A DNA stretch of 5,235 nucleotides, taken from JAPLXD01 sp041662765. GTDB lineage: Bacteria; Patescibacteriota; Minisyncoccia; Moranbacterales; UBA11712. The stretch is from contig JBAZRT010000045.1 in assembly GCA_041662765.1 (NCBI GenBank), positions 1 to 5,235 of the forward strand, read 5' to 3'. Shown here in pieces: positions 1 through 5,235 of the stretch. Every line of letters starts with the position of its first letter. The first letter of the stretch is position 1. The notes beneath the pieces were generated by a model. It was given only the letters and a program-made list of their open reading frames with translations, searched no databases and was not told the origin of the DNA. A program made the position numbers and the translations under genes.

Positions 1-305
1 CAAAATTGGTTTCCCGTTTTTATTTTGACCCTCGGCCGTTTGTTCAGGGAAATTTCACGCCCCTTCTCCCGCACGCGGCGGACAACGGCTTTCCGTCCGA
101 CCATACGCTTCTGGCAGCGGCGATTGCTTTTGCAACTTTTCACTTCAATAAAAAGCTGGGACTATTTTTGCTCTTGCTTGCCATCCTCGTCGGCGTTGCA
201 AGAATTCTGGCGGGTGTGCATCACGTCGCTGACATAGCAGGGAGCATAATCATCACAGGCTTGGTTTATTTTCTCGCGGTCTATTCCATTCGAAAAAAAG
301 AATGA
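1..305 (+). CDS. PAP2-family lipid-phosphate phosphatase, BcrC/undecaprenyl-diphosphatase-like (5'-truncated)
   Basis: This is the C-terminal end of an integral membrane PAP2 phosphatase; the reading frame is open to the left edge (first full codon at 3), so the true start lies outside. Residues are counted from the TTG codon at 6. The RP pair of motif 1 is R10-P11, motif 2 is FPSDHT (29-34) with H33, and motif 3 is R66-x5-H72-x3-D76 within ARILAGVHHVAD; these supply the phosphate-binding arginines and the catalytic histidines. The spacing from RPF to PH-AADNGFPSDH resembles BcrC-type undecaprenyl-diphosphatases, which regenerate the C55-P glycan carrier outside the membrane. Hydrophobic stretches lie at about 36-48, 51-69 and 79-95. 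The TTG at 6 is not taken as the start because it sits next to motif 1, downstream of the expected N-terminal membrane helices. The stop overlaps the flippase start by 4 bp. The PAP2 call is firm; the exact lipid substrate is inferred from family resemblance and context. Confidence 0.88.
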   Translation, partial: KLVSRFYFDPRPFVQGNFTPLLPHAADNGFPSDHTLLAAAIAFATFHFNKKLGLFLLLLAILVGVARILAGVHHVADIAGSIIITGLVYFLAVYSIRKKE

Positions 306-1579
306 CAAAAAGCAGATTTTTGAAAGATAACGTTATCTTTATGTCCGGCACGCTTGTTTCCGGGCTTTTGGGATATGCGTTCCATTTCATTGTTTCGCGG
401 CATATTTCTGTTACTCAATATGGAGAGCTGCAAAGCTTGCTTTCCTTCCTTATCATTTTCGGGGTTTTCAACTCTGCGCTTTCATATTTCACGATCAAAC
501 ACACTTCTGTTTTTGCCGCGCACGGTGATCGCGAAGCCAACCGGGAATTCACAAAATATCTCATACCTCGGGTTTTCAAGCTGACTCTCATAATACTGCT
601 CGTTTACTTTGTCGCCAGTCCTTTCTTGGCCCGCTTTCTTCATTTTTCAAGTGCGCTGGGATTTCTTGTCGTGAGTCTGGCTACTTTCTTTTCGACAATG
701 ACGATCATATATTTTGAAATTTTGCGGGGCTGGCAAAAATTTTTCTTTTTGAGCCTGGCTGGAGTCGCAACTGCTTTCGCGAAATTTCTTTCGGGAGCGG
801 TCCTGGCATTTTTTTTTCACGGCGCTGCAATTGTTTCTCTCTCCTTTTTGATCGCGTCTCTTGTGGGCTGGCAGCTGGCAAGGCACTGGAGCCGAAAAAA
901 AATCACGGGTACGGATTTGCTAAAAGCCGAAACCGGATGGAAGAACAAATACTTTGCAGAAACAAATATTCGGAAATCAGTTGTCAATATTTTTTTGTTC
1001 TCGCTGGCGCTTGTTCTTGTTTCGAATCTCGATGTTGTTTTGGTGAAATATTTTTCATCGGCCGAAACCGCCGGATATTATGGCGCTTTCGCTTTGCTTG
1101 GAAAAATAGTGCTTTGGCTCAATTTGTCTGTGGTGGGAGTCATGCTTCCGGGAGCCTGCGCCAACGGCCATTCGGGAAAAAGTCCCGACAAAAAACTTCT
1201 TTTGAACTCCTATACCCTGACGGCGCTTATTGGTCTTGGTCTGATCGCCGTCTATTATTTTATTCCCGATTTTATTGTCAATATTTTCTTTGGAAAAAAA
1301 TATGTTGTTGATACCCAGGTTCTTTGGCTGTTCGCGTTTATGTCGTATCTGCTTTCAATTTTGACGCTTGAAACCAATCTGTCTTTTGCAAAACATGATT
1401 TTCGAGTGGTATATTTCTTGGCCGGAACGGCGATTTTGATGGTTTTCGGTCTTGCAAGATATCATGCCGATCTTCGGGAAATCGTTCTTGTTCTCTCTTC
1501 TTCATTTTTCATCGGTTATATATCCGTCACAATTTTGAACTTATCTCACAAAAGAAAGATTTTATTGAATTGGATATGA
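302..1579 (+). CDS. Wzx-like oligosaccharide/polysaccharide flippase (MATE/MVF superfamily)
   Basis: The product is a 425-residue polytopic membrane protein. I count about 12 hydrophobic segments, near residues 11-31, 44-64, 93-113, 117-140, 148-171, 175-194, 226-245, 258-283, 303-322, 338-356, 368-386 and 394-414. This size and topology fit polysaccharide-export flippases, which move lipid-linked sugars from the inner to the outer leaflet. The N-terminal pattern, GTLVSGLLGYAFHFIVSR then QYGELQ, and the midpoint LDVVLVKYF then AGYYGAF are typical of oligosaccharide flippases. A polar loop rich in Lys and Glu (about 196-225) separates the two halves. The ATG at 302 lies in an ATGA overlap with the PAP2 stop, and the TGA stop overlaps the glycosyltransferase ATG in the same way. 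No strong Shine-Dalgarno precedes it, only an A-rich AAAAAAAG stretch. The transported substrate cannot be read from the sequence. Confidence 0.9.
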   Translation: MTKSRFLKDNVIFMSGTLVSGLLGYAFHFIVSRHISVTQYGELQSLLSFLIIFGVFNSALSYFTIKHTSVFAAHGDREANREFTKYLIPRVFKLTLIILLVYFVASPFLARFLHFSSALGFLVVSLATFFSTMTIIYFEILRGWQKFFFLSLAGVATAFAKFLSGAVLAFFFHGAAIVSLSFLIASLVGWQLARHWSRKKITGTDLLKAETGWKNKYFAETNIRKSVVNIFLFSLALVLVSNLDVVLVKYFSSAETAGYYGAFALLGKIVLWLNLSVVGVMLPGACANGHSGKSPDKKLLLNSYTLTALIGLGLIAVYYFIPDFIVNIFFGKKYVVDTQVLWLFAFMSYLLSILTLETNLSFAKHDFRVVYFLAGTAILMVFGLARYHADLREIVLVLSSSFFIGYISVTILNLSHKRKILLNWI

Positions 1580-2553
1580 TAAAATACAGCTTCATCATTC
1601 CGGTAAAAGAGATAAACGATTATATAAAAGAATCAATCCCCAAATTGCTTTTGCTTCCAAGGGAAGATTTTGAAATTTTGGTATATCCCGATGAGGCAAC
1701 CCGCGACGCTTGGCCGAAAACCAGGCAGATCGCGACAGATGCGATCGGTCCGGCGCAAAAAAGAAACCTTGCGATCCGCGATGCCAAGGGCGACATTTTG
1801 ATATTCATCGATGATGATGCCTATCCCAAGGATGATTTTTTGGAAATTCTCGGTAAAGATTTTGAGGACGAAAATATTGTGGCCGTCGGCGGTCCAGCGG
1901 TCACACCGAGAGGAAGCAACTTCTGGCAAAGAGTGTCCGGAGCAACTTTTTTGAGCTCTCTCTCCGGAGGTTTTCCTGAGCGATATCGACCCGTTGGAGA
2001 AAAAAAATTTGTGGCTGATTGGCCGAGCGTAAATCTTTCCATTCGGAAATATGTTTTTGAGGAATTGAACGGTTTCGGCGGAGATTATTGGCCGGGCGAA
2101 GATACAAAGTTGGGGTTTGATCTTCTTGTGAAAAAAAATTCCCGGATTTTGTATGATCCGGAGCTTATTGTTTTTCACCATCGGCGCGAAGGGCTCGCGA
2201 AACACGTGAAGCAAATCAGCGCCTATGGTCTTCATCGCGGATATTTTGCCAAGACATTCTCAAAAACATCGCTTAACTGGAGATACTTTATGCCGAGCTG
2301 TTTCGTGCTTTTCATTTTTTTTGGAGGCGCTCTCTCTTATTTTTCAAAAATATTTCTTGAGCTTTATATATTCGGCTGGATAGTCTATTTTGTGGCGCTC
2401 CTCAACGCTTTCTATGATATATACCGGCATGAGAAAAATATTCTGATCACTCTTTCCGCGTCCTACTATATTTTTCTGACGCATATTTTTTATGGCCTGC
2501 GATTTTTTCAAGGGATCCTATTCACAAGAAATTTGAAAAGCAAATTGCGATGA
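1576..2553 (+). CDS. Membrane-anchored family 2 (GT-A) glycosyltransferase
   Basis: The product has 325 residues if started at ATG 1576. The N-terminus SFIIPVKE is the usual first strand of GT2 enzymes. G58-PAQKRNLAI is the nucleotide-sugar site helix, and the metal-binding DxD is D79-D80-D81 in FIDDDAYPKDD. A WPSVNLSIRK segment (149-158) precedes NGFGGDYWPGEDTKLG, where E175-D176 matches the ED catalytic-base motif. YDPELIVFHHRR follows at 193-204. Three hydrophobic segments (about 240-257, 260-281, 290-312) place the C-terminus in the membrane, with the catalytic domain predicted in the cytoplasm acting on a lipid acceptor. I chose ATG 1576 over the TTG at 1570 because it gives the same ATGA overlap seen at the other junctions and begins right before the first GT2 strand. 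The sugar donor and acceptor are unknown. It probably works with the flippase before it. Confidence 0.92.
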   Translation: MIKYSFIIPVKEINDYIKESIPKLLLLPREDFEILVYPDEATRDAWPKTRQIATDAIGPAQKRNLAIRDAKGDILIFIDDDAYPKDDFLEILGKDFEDENIVAVGGPAVTPRGSNFWQRVSGATFLSSLSGGFPERYRPVGEKKFVADWPSVNLSIRKYVFEELNGFGGDYWPGEDTKLGFDLLVKKNSRILYDPELIVFHHRREGLAKHVKQISAYGLHRGYFAKTFSKTSLNWRYFMPSCFVLFIFFGGALSYFSKIFLELYIFGWIVYFVALLNAFYDIYRHEKNILITLSASYYIFLTHIFYGLRFFQGILFTRNLKSKLR

Positions 2554-4010
2554 AAAAACTCAAAATTGCCATATCATATCCTCCCCTTGAATCCAAAAAG
2601 GGCGTGCCGCTTCTGACGCAAAACCGCCAGTTTCAGTGGTTTTCTGATCCGACCTATATCTATCCGATGATCCCGGCCAATGCCGCGACGCTTCTCAAGG
2701 AAAACGGGTATGAAGTTTTTTGGGACGATGCCATCGCGGAAGGTTTGAGCTATGAAGAATGGAAAGAAAGAATTATCCGGGAAAAACCGGATATTGTCGC
2801 CATTGAAACCAAGACGCCGGTTGTCAAGCGCCACTGGAAAATAATAAACGATTTAAAAAACCAATTGCCGAATGTCAGCTATATTTTGATGGGAGATCAT
2901 GTGACGGCGCTTCCGGAAGAGTCAATGAAAAGTTCAAAAGCCGATTTTGTCATCGCCGGCGGGGATTTTGATTTTATCATTTTGAGCATCGCAAACAAAC
3001 TTTCAAGGCAAGGGGAATTCGAAGGGGGAGTGTATTATCGGGAAAACGGCGAAATAAAAAATAGCGGGAAATATGATCCATCAAAGAACTCTCTCGATGA
3101 TCTTTTGCAAATTGATCGCGAGCTGACAAAATGGAAACTCTATGCGCGCAAAAACGGGAATTTCAAATATACTCCCGGATCATATGTGATGAATGCCCGC
3201 GATTGCTGGTGGGGGAAATGTTCTTTTTGCTCCTGGACGACGATGTTTCCGGGGGAAAAATTCCGTGTGCGCTCGGCTGCCAAAGCGCTCGACGAAATTG
3301 GCGCGCTTTGCGATTTGGGCGTGCGCGAGATCATGGAAGATTCCGGCACGCTTCCAATTGGCGATTGGCTCAAGGAATTTTGTGAAGGCTTGATCGCGAG
3401 GGGTTACAACAAAAAAGTGAAGATCAGCTGCAATATGCGCCTCAATGCGATCAAAGATATCGAAATTTATAAGCTGATGAAACGGGCCGGGTTCCGGATG
3501 ATACTTTTTGGCCTCGAGTCGGCGAATCAAAATACGCTGGATAAGATCAACAAAAATATGCGCGCTTCCGAAATTGAACCAGCGCTCAAAATATGCAAAA
3601 GCGCCGGACTTGAACCGCATATCACTGTGATGGTCGGATATCCATGGGAAACAAAAAAAGACGCAGAAAACACCTTGAGTTTCGCGAAAAAATTATTCAA
3701 AAAAGGATATGTTGACACTCTCCAGGCGACACTCATGATCCCATATCCCGGCACTCCGCTTTATAAATATTGCCAAGAAAAAAATCTGCTTCTCACTGAA
3801 GACTATGACCGCTTCGACCAACGCGAACCGGTGATGAAAACGGAAATGAATCAGGAAGAACTCAAAAAAATGATCGGGAAATTATATCGATCATTCGTCA
3901 CTCCAAAATTTTTGGCAAAAAAAATAACCGGCATTCGAAACTGGCAGGATATAAAACACATATCTCGAGCCGGCAAAAAAGTCCTCGGCCATCTCGCTGA
4001 TTTTTCTTGA
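2550..4010 (+). CDS. B12-binding-domain radical SAM protein with CX4CX2C cluster motif
   Basis: The product has 486 residues in two domains. Residues 1 to about 150 look like a cobalamin-binding Rossmann domain: YPP near residue 10, YIYPMIPANAATLLKENGY (36-54), then DAIAEG (60-65), which fits DxHxxG except that Ile replaces the cobalt-ligating His. From about 210 the radical SAM barrel begins, with C219, C224 and C227 in RDCWWGKCSFCSW holding the 4Fe-4S cluster. The spacing is CX4CX2C rather than the canonical CX3CX2C. Further barrel signatures are FGLES (320-324), MVGYPWET (361-368) and PYPGTPLY (398-405). No second cysteine cluster is visible near the C-terminus. Family members methylate or rearrange unreactive carbons in lipids, sugars and natural products. 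The 4-bp overlap with the glycosyltransferase gene suggests a modification of the glycan or its lipid carrier, but that is inference. It is the last gene of the operon, followed by a hairpin terminator. Confidence 0.92.
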   Translation: MKKLKIAISYPPLESKKGVPLLTQNRQFQWFSDPTYIYPMIPANAATLLKENGYEVFWDDAIAEGLSYEEWKERIIREKPDIVAIETKTPVVKRHWKIINDLKNQLPNVSYILMGDHVTALPEESMKSSKADFVIAGGDFDFIILSIANKLSRQGEFEGGVYYRENGEIKNSGKYDPSKNSLDDLLQIDRELTKWKLYARKNGNFKYTPGSYVMNARDCWWGKCSFCSWTTMFPGEKFRVRSAAKALDEIGALCDLGVREIMEDSGTLPIGDWLKEFCEGLIARGYNKKVKISCNMRLNAIKDIEIYKLMKRAGFRMILFGLESANQNTLDKINKNMRASEIEPALKICKSAGLEPHITVMVGYPWETKKDAENTLSFAKKLFKKGYVDTLQATLMIPYPGTPLYKYCQEKNLLLTEDYDRFDQREPVMKTEMNQEELKKMIGKLYRSFVTPKFLAKKITGIRNWQDIKHISRAGKKVLGHLADFS

Positions 4011-4054
4011 TAAAAAAGATTTTTTGGAATGAAGCAGGGGAGATATACAATTGA

Positions 4055-4097
4055 AAAAGGCTCAATCTTATGGTTCAAGATCGAGCCTTTTCTTTTT
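4055..4097. terminator. Bidirectional rho-independent terminator between convergent genes
   Basis: A 15-position stem with one A-C mismatch (4055-4069 against 4077-4091) closes a 7-nt loop, with a GGCTC/GAGCC core. On the plus strand the 3' arm runs into TTTTCTTTTT, ending the radical SAM operon. On the minus strand the A-run at 4054-4058 becomes a U-run, so the same hairpin can end the convergent small gene whose stop is at 4121-4123. It starts 45 bases after the radical SAM stop. The mismatch makes the minus-strand version a good hairpin too, since A-C becomes G-U in that RNA. Confidence 0.85.
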
Positions 4098-4120
4098 CAT
4101 TGCGAATTGCCATGGCCGGA

Positions 4121-4591
4121 TTATTCCGGTTTGGCGATGAAGGAGAAGCGAACCCCTCCGCCGTAGGGTACGGGGATATCCCAGGGCCGCCGCTCGGTGA
4201 ACTTCATTGAGGTCTTGGCCTTGGAGCCCTCTGGAGCCTTCCGGATGTCCAGGAGGAGAATTTTCTTTCCCGTCCTCCCGCTGAACTTCGTCCAGGCCGT
4301 GATGCTCGCGACCCGGTTTTTTCCATAATCGTCAGGCCCAAAGCCAAAGAAATTTCGCTGAACATATCCTCCCTGCCCAAATGAGCAAGAGCGAAGTTCC
4401 AGATGATCTCCGACCGGTACTTCTTTTTTGTCGGCTGTGGTGAAAGTGTGAGCCTTCACTTCGCGGCAGCTTGTCCGGGCAGGAACTTTGACCCGGACGT
4501 TTTGGAAAAAGCCGAGAGGCTTGTCCGAATAACTGGCGCCCTTTTTCTCAGGTACTGCTCTAGCCATTATTTGTCCTAATGACGGACCCAT
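4121..4591 (-). CDS. Orphan small basic protein of unknown function
   Basis: I do not recognise this 156-residue protein. No signal peptide, membrane helix or known catalytic motif is visible. It is basic (16 Lys and 12 Arg against 14 Asp/Glu by my count) and rich in short beta-type stretches: NVRVKVPAR (31-39), HLELRSCSF (63-71), RVASITAW (93-100), KKILLLDIRK (109-118), GVRFSFIAKP (146-155). It has two cysteines (42, 69) and Gly/aromatic-rich loops (GQGGYVQRNFFGFGPDDYG, 72-90). A soluble, possibly nucleic-acid-binding beta fold is a guess only. The start ATG 4591 is fixed by GGAGG five bases upstream and a strong promoter further up. An open frame continues upstream to 4696 but runs through that promoter. 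ATG 4567 (MARAVPEKK), with AGGA before it, is an alternative start. The gene is monocistronic between two terminators. G+C is about 54%, with many C/G-ending codons (AAG, GAC, ATC, TTC), unlike its neighbours. Confidence 0.78.
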   Translation of the reverse strand: MGPSLGQIMARAVPEKKGASYSDKPLGFFQNVRVKVPARTSCREVKAHTFTTADKKEVPVGDHLELRSCSFGQGGYVQRNFFGFGPDDYGKNRVASITAWTKFSGRTGKKILLLDIRKAPEGSKAKTSMKFTERRPWDIPVPYGGGVRFSFIAKPE

Positions 4592-4596
4592 GAAAG

Positions 4597-4601
4597 CCTC
4601 C
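4597..4601 (-). promoter_or_regulatory. Consensus Shine-Dalgarno that sets the orphan gene start
   Basis: The minus strand reads GGAGG, then CTTTC, then ATG at 4591, giving five bases of spacing. It is the only consensus ribosome binding site I find in the window and is the main reason for choosing ATG 4591 rather than the longer open frame. Confidence 0.85.
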
Positions 4602-4606
4602 AATGT

Positions 4607-4631
4607 TTTGATGTCTGGTATCAAATACCAG
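4607..4631 (-). promoter_or_regulatory. Two overlapping, mutually exclusive hairpins in the orphan gene's 5' leader
   Basis: On the minus strand CTGGTAT-TTG-ATACCAG (4631-4615) is a perfect 7-bp inverted repeat beginning at about the predicted transcription start. It overlaps a second inverted repeat, TTTGAT-ACCAGAC-ATCAAA (4625-4607), with a 6-bp stem that ends six bases before the GGAGG. The two stems share bases, so only one can form at a time. This could be a DNA operator, a stabilising 5'-end hairpin or a simple RNA switch. The pairing is seen directly; function is inferred. Confidence 0.6.
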
Positions 4632-4637
4632 CTTTGT

Positions 4638-4666
4638 ATAATAGCATTTGTTTTGTTTTTTGTCAA
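4638..4666 (-). promoter_or_regulatory. Strong sigma-70 type promoter with extended -10 for the orphan gene
   Basis: The minus strand has a perfect -35 box TTGACA (4666-4661), a 17-base A-rich spacer, and a -10 box TATTAT (4643-4638) preceded by TGC (4646-4644), an extended -10. Initiation would fall near 4633-4631, giving a leader of about 40 nt. Box identity, spacing and position upstream of a good ribosome binding site agree with each other. It lies just after the terminator of the upstream TPR gene. Confidence 0.88.
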
Positions 4667-4707
4667 CTGCCATAAAAAACGATAAATTTCAGGCAATTTG
4701 ACAAAAA
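4657..4707. repeat. Inverted repeat TTTTTGTCAA / TTGACAAAAA flanking and covering the -35 box
   Basis: TTTTTGTCAA at 4657-4666 is repeated as its exact reverse complement TTGACAAAAA at 4698-4707, with 31 bases between. GCC (4669-4671) and GGC (4692-4694) extend the similarity with a one-base offset. One arm contains the orphan gene's -35 box; the other contains the A-run that serves as the U-tract of the TPR gene terminator. It may be a regulator site or chance similarity of A/T-rich elements. Confidence 0.4.
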
Positions 4708-4726
4708 CCCGCCGGATTTTGGCGGG
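4703..4726 (-). terminator. Rho-independent terminator of the TPR gene
   Basis: Read on the minus strand, CCCGCC (4726-4721), a 7-base loop AAAATCC and GGCGGG (4713-4708) form a 6-bp all-G/C stem followed directly by TTTTT (4707-4703). It begins 54 bases after the TPR stop codon. On the plus strand the stem is followed by AAAA, so it is a one-way terminator. Confidence 0.85.
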
Positions 4727-4779
4727 AAAATTTATTGTTTATTTTGCTGCGCAACAAGGCAGGCAACCTTTTTTTCGGA

Positions 4780-5235
4780 CTATTTTCTGTTCTCCTGGAT
4801 GTACCTCAAGGCGCCTTCAAGATTTTTGTCCCCAGGATTCACTTCAAGGGCTTTTTTAATATTCTCTTCCGCCAGATCAAACTGCCCTTGAGCGAAATAG
4901 ATGGCAGCCAGATTTTGATATGACTGCCAAAGTTTCGAATTTATTTCCAGCGCTTTTTGATAGTTTTCAATTGCTGCGTCTTGCTGTCCCATTTGTTGGT
5001 AGGTATTTCCCAGATTGTGATAGGCGTCGGCGTAGTTCGGGTTGATCTCGATCGCTTTTTGAAATTCTTCAACTGCCTTTTGCATATCTCCCTGCCGGGC
5101 ATAAACATCTCCAAGGTTGTTGTGAATCTGCTGGCCGGAAGGAGCGACTTGGGCCGTTGAGATCCAGAGACTGTCTTCACTCTTCCAGTCTTTGTTGCGT
5201 ATGATGGTCCTTGCGGACAGCATTCCCACGATGAG
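4780..5235 (-). CDS. TPR-repeat membrane protein, C-terminal part (TMTC/O-glycosyltransferase-like; 5'-truncated)
   Basis: The frame is open to the right edge (151 codons visible), so only the C-terminus is seen. Residues are counted from the GTG at 5229, which I do not take as a start. A short hydrophobic remnant (LIVGMLS) leads into RTIIRNKDWKSEDSLW (7-22). That resembles the RT-x2-RN-x2-W-x2-E-x2-L segment that follows the last membrane helix in TMTC-like proteins, where a GT-C-type membrane domain precedes TPRs. Three complete 34-residue TPRs follow at 33-66, 67-100 and 101-134, with the expected NLG/Y/G/A/A/P pattern (NNLGDVY, HNLGNTY, QNLAAIY; EINPNY, EVNPGD). A short helix ends at NRK. 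TPRs bind protein partners, and in this family may present substrates for glycosylation on the outer face. The TPR call is certain; the TMTC-like call rests on the linker alone. Its own terminator separates it from the orphan gene. Confidence 0.85.
   Translation of the reverse strand, partial: LIVGMLSARTIIRNKDWKSEDSLWISTAQVAPSGQQIHNNLGDVYARQGDMQKAVEEFQKAIEINPNYADAYHNLGNTYQQMGQQDAAIENYQKALEINSKLWQSYQNLAAIYFAQGQFDLAEENIKKALEVNPGDKNLEGALRYIQENRK

Noticed and set aside
6..8. TTG at 6 as the start of the PAP2 gene
   Set aside because: The frame is open to the edge, and a start here would remove the N-terminal helices and part of motif 1 that PAP2 enzymes need.
1570..1575. TTG at 1570 as the start of the glycosyltransferase
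   Set aside because: ATG 1576 lies two codons downstream, gives the ATGA overlap seen at the other junctions, and precedes the first GT2 strand directly.
1633..2235. A 200-codon open frame on the minus strand
   Set aside because: It lies wholly inside the glycosyltransferase gene, whose motifs prove the plus-strand reading; the minus product shows no recognisable domain or start signal.
3180..3620. A 146-codon open frame on the minus strand
   Set aside because: It is antisense to the radical SAM core, including the cysteine motif, and looks like a shadow frame of a gene using many Cxx and Gxx codons.
4116..4129. Palindrome CCGGA-TTAT-TCCGG around the stop codon of the orphan gene
   Set aside because: The 5-bp stem is short with no U-run; a better terminator lies just beyond at 4055-4091, so I treat this as chance.
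4698..4703. A plus-strand TTGACA that could be a -35 box
   Set aside because: A 17-base spacer leads to GGCGGG at 4721-4726 in the terminator stem, so there is no -10 box, and no plus-strand gene follows.
4735..4923. A small plus-strand open frame
   Set aside because: It is antisense to the third TPR and the tail of the TPR gene and has no ribosome binding site I can see.

Overview
The window looks like a piece of an uncultivated bacterial chromosome with moderate G+C and very compact gene packing. The gene content and style (4-bp ATGA overlaps, a B12-type radical SAM protein with a CWWG-type cysteine motif, a TMTC-like membrane TPR protein) remind me of Patescibacteria/CPR genomes. That placement is an inference from pattern recognition, not a search result. 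TGA is used as a real stop at three plus-strand gene ends, two of them (302-305, 1576-1579) inside ATGA overlaps, so the TGA=Gly code of Gracilibacteria/Absconditabacteria does not apply.

Positions 1-4010, plus strand, form one tightly coupled envelope-glycan operon, cut off at its 5' end. In order it holds the C-terminal part of a PAP2/BcrC-like lipid-phosphate phosphatase (1-305), a Wzx-type flippase of about 12 membrane segments (302-1579), a membrane-anchored family 2 glycosyltransferase (1576-2553) and a B12-binding-domain radical SAM enzyme (2550-4010). Each junction is an ATGA overlap and none of the internal starts has a strong Shine-Dalgarno sequence, so translational coupling is likely. 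A coherent reading is that the glycosyltransferase builds a lipid-linked glycan, the flippase moves it across the membrane, the PAP2 enzyme recycles the polyprenyl carrier, and the radical SAM enzyme chemically modifies the glycan, the lipid or a precursor.

Positions 4011-4120 are a convergent intergenic gap with a bidirectional hairpin terminator (4055-4091).

Positions 4121-4779, minus strand, carry a stand-alone small gene of unknown function (4121-4591, 156 aa). It has a near-consensus extended -10 promoter, two overlapping hairpins in a 5' leader of about 40 nt, and a consensus GGAGG ribosome binding site. Its base composition (about 54% G+C, over 60% near its 3' end) and codon choice differ from its neighbours. 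This regulated or highly expressed orphan is the least explained part of the window.

Positions 4780-5235, minus strand, hold the C-terminal end of a TPR membrane protein with three 34-residue repeats, followed by its own intrinsic terminator (4703-4726).

I saw no RNA gene, CRISPR array, insertion sequence or origin.
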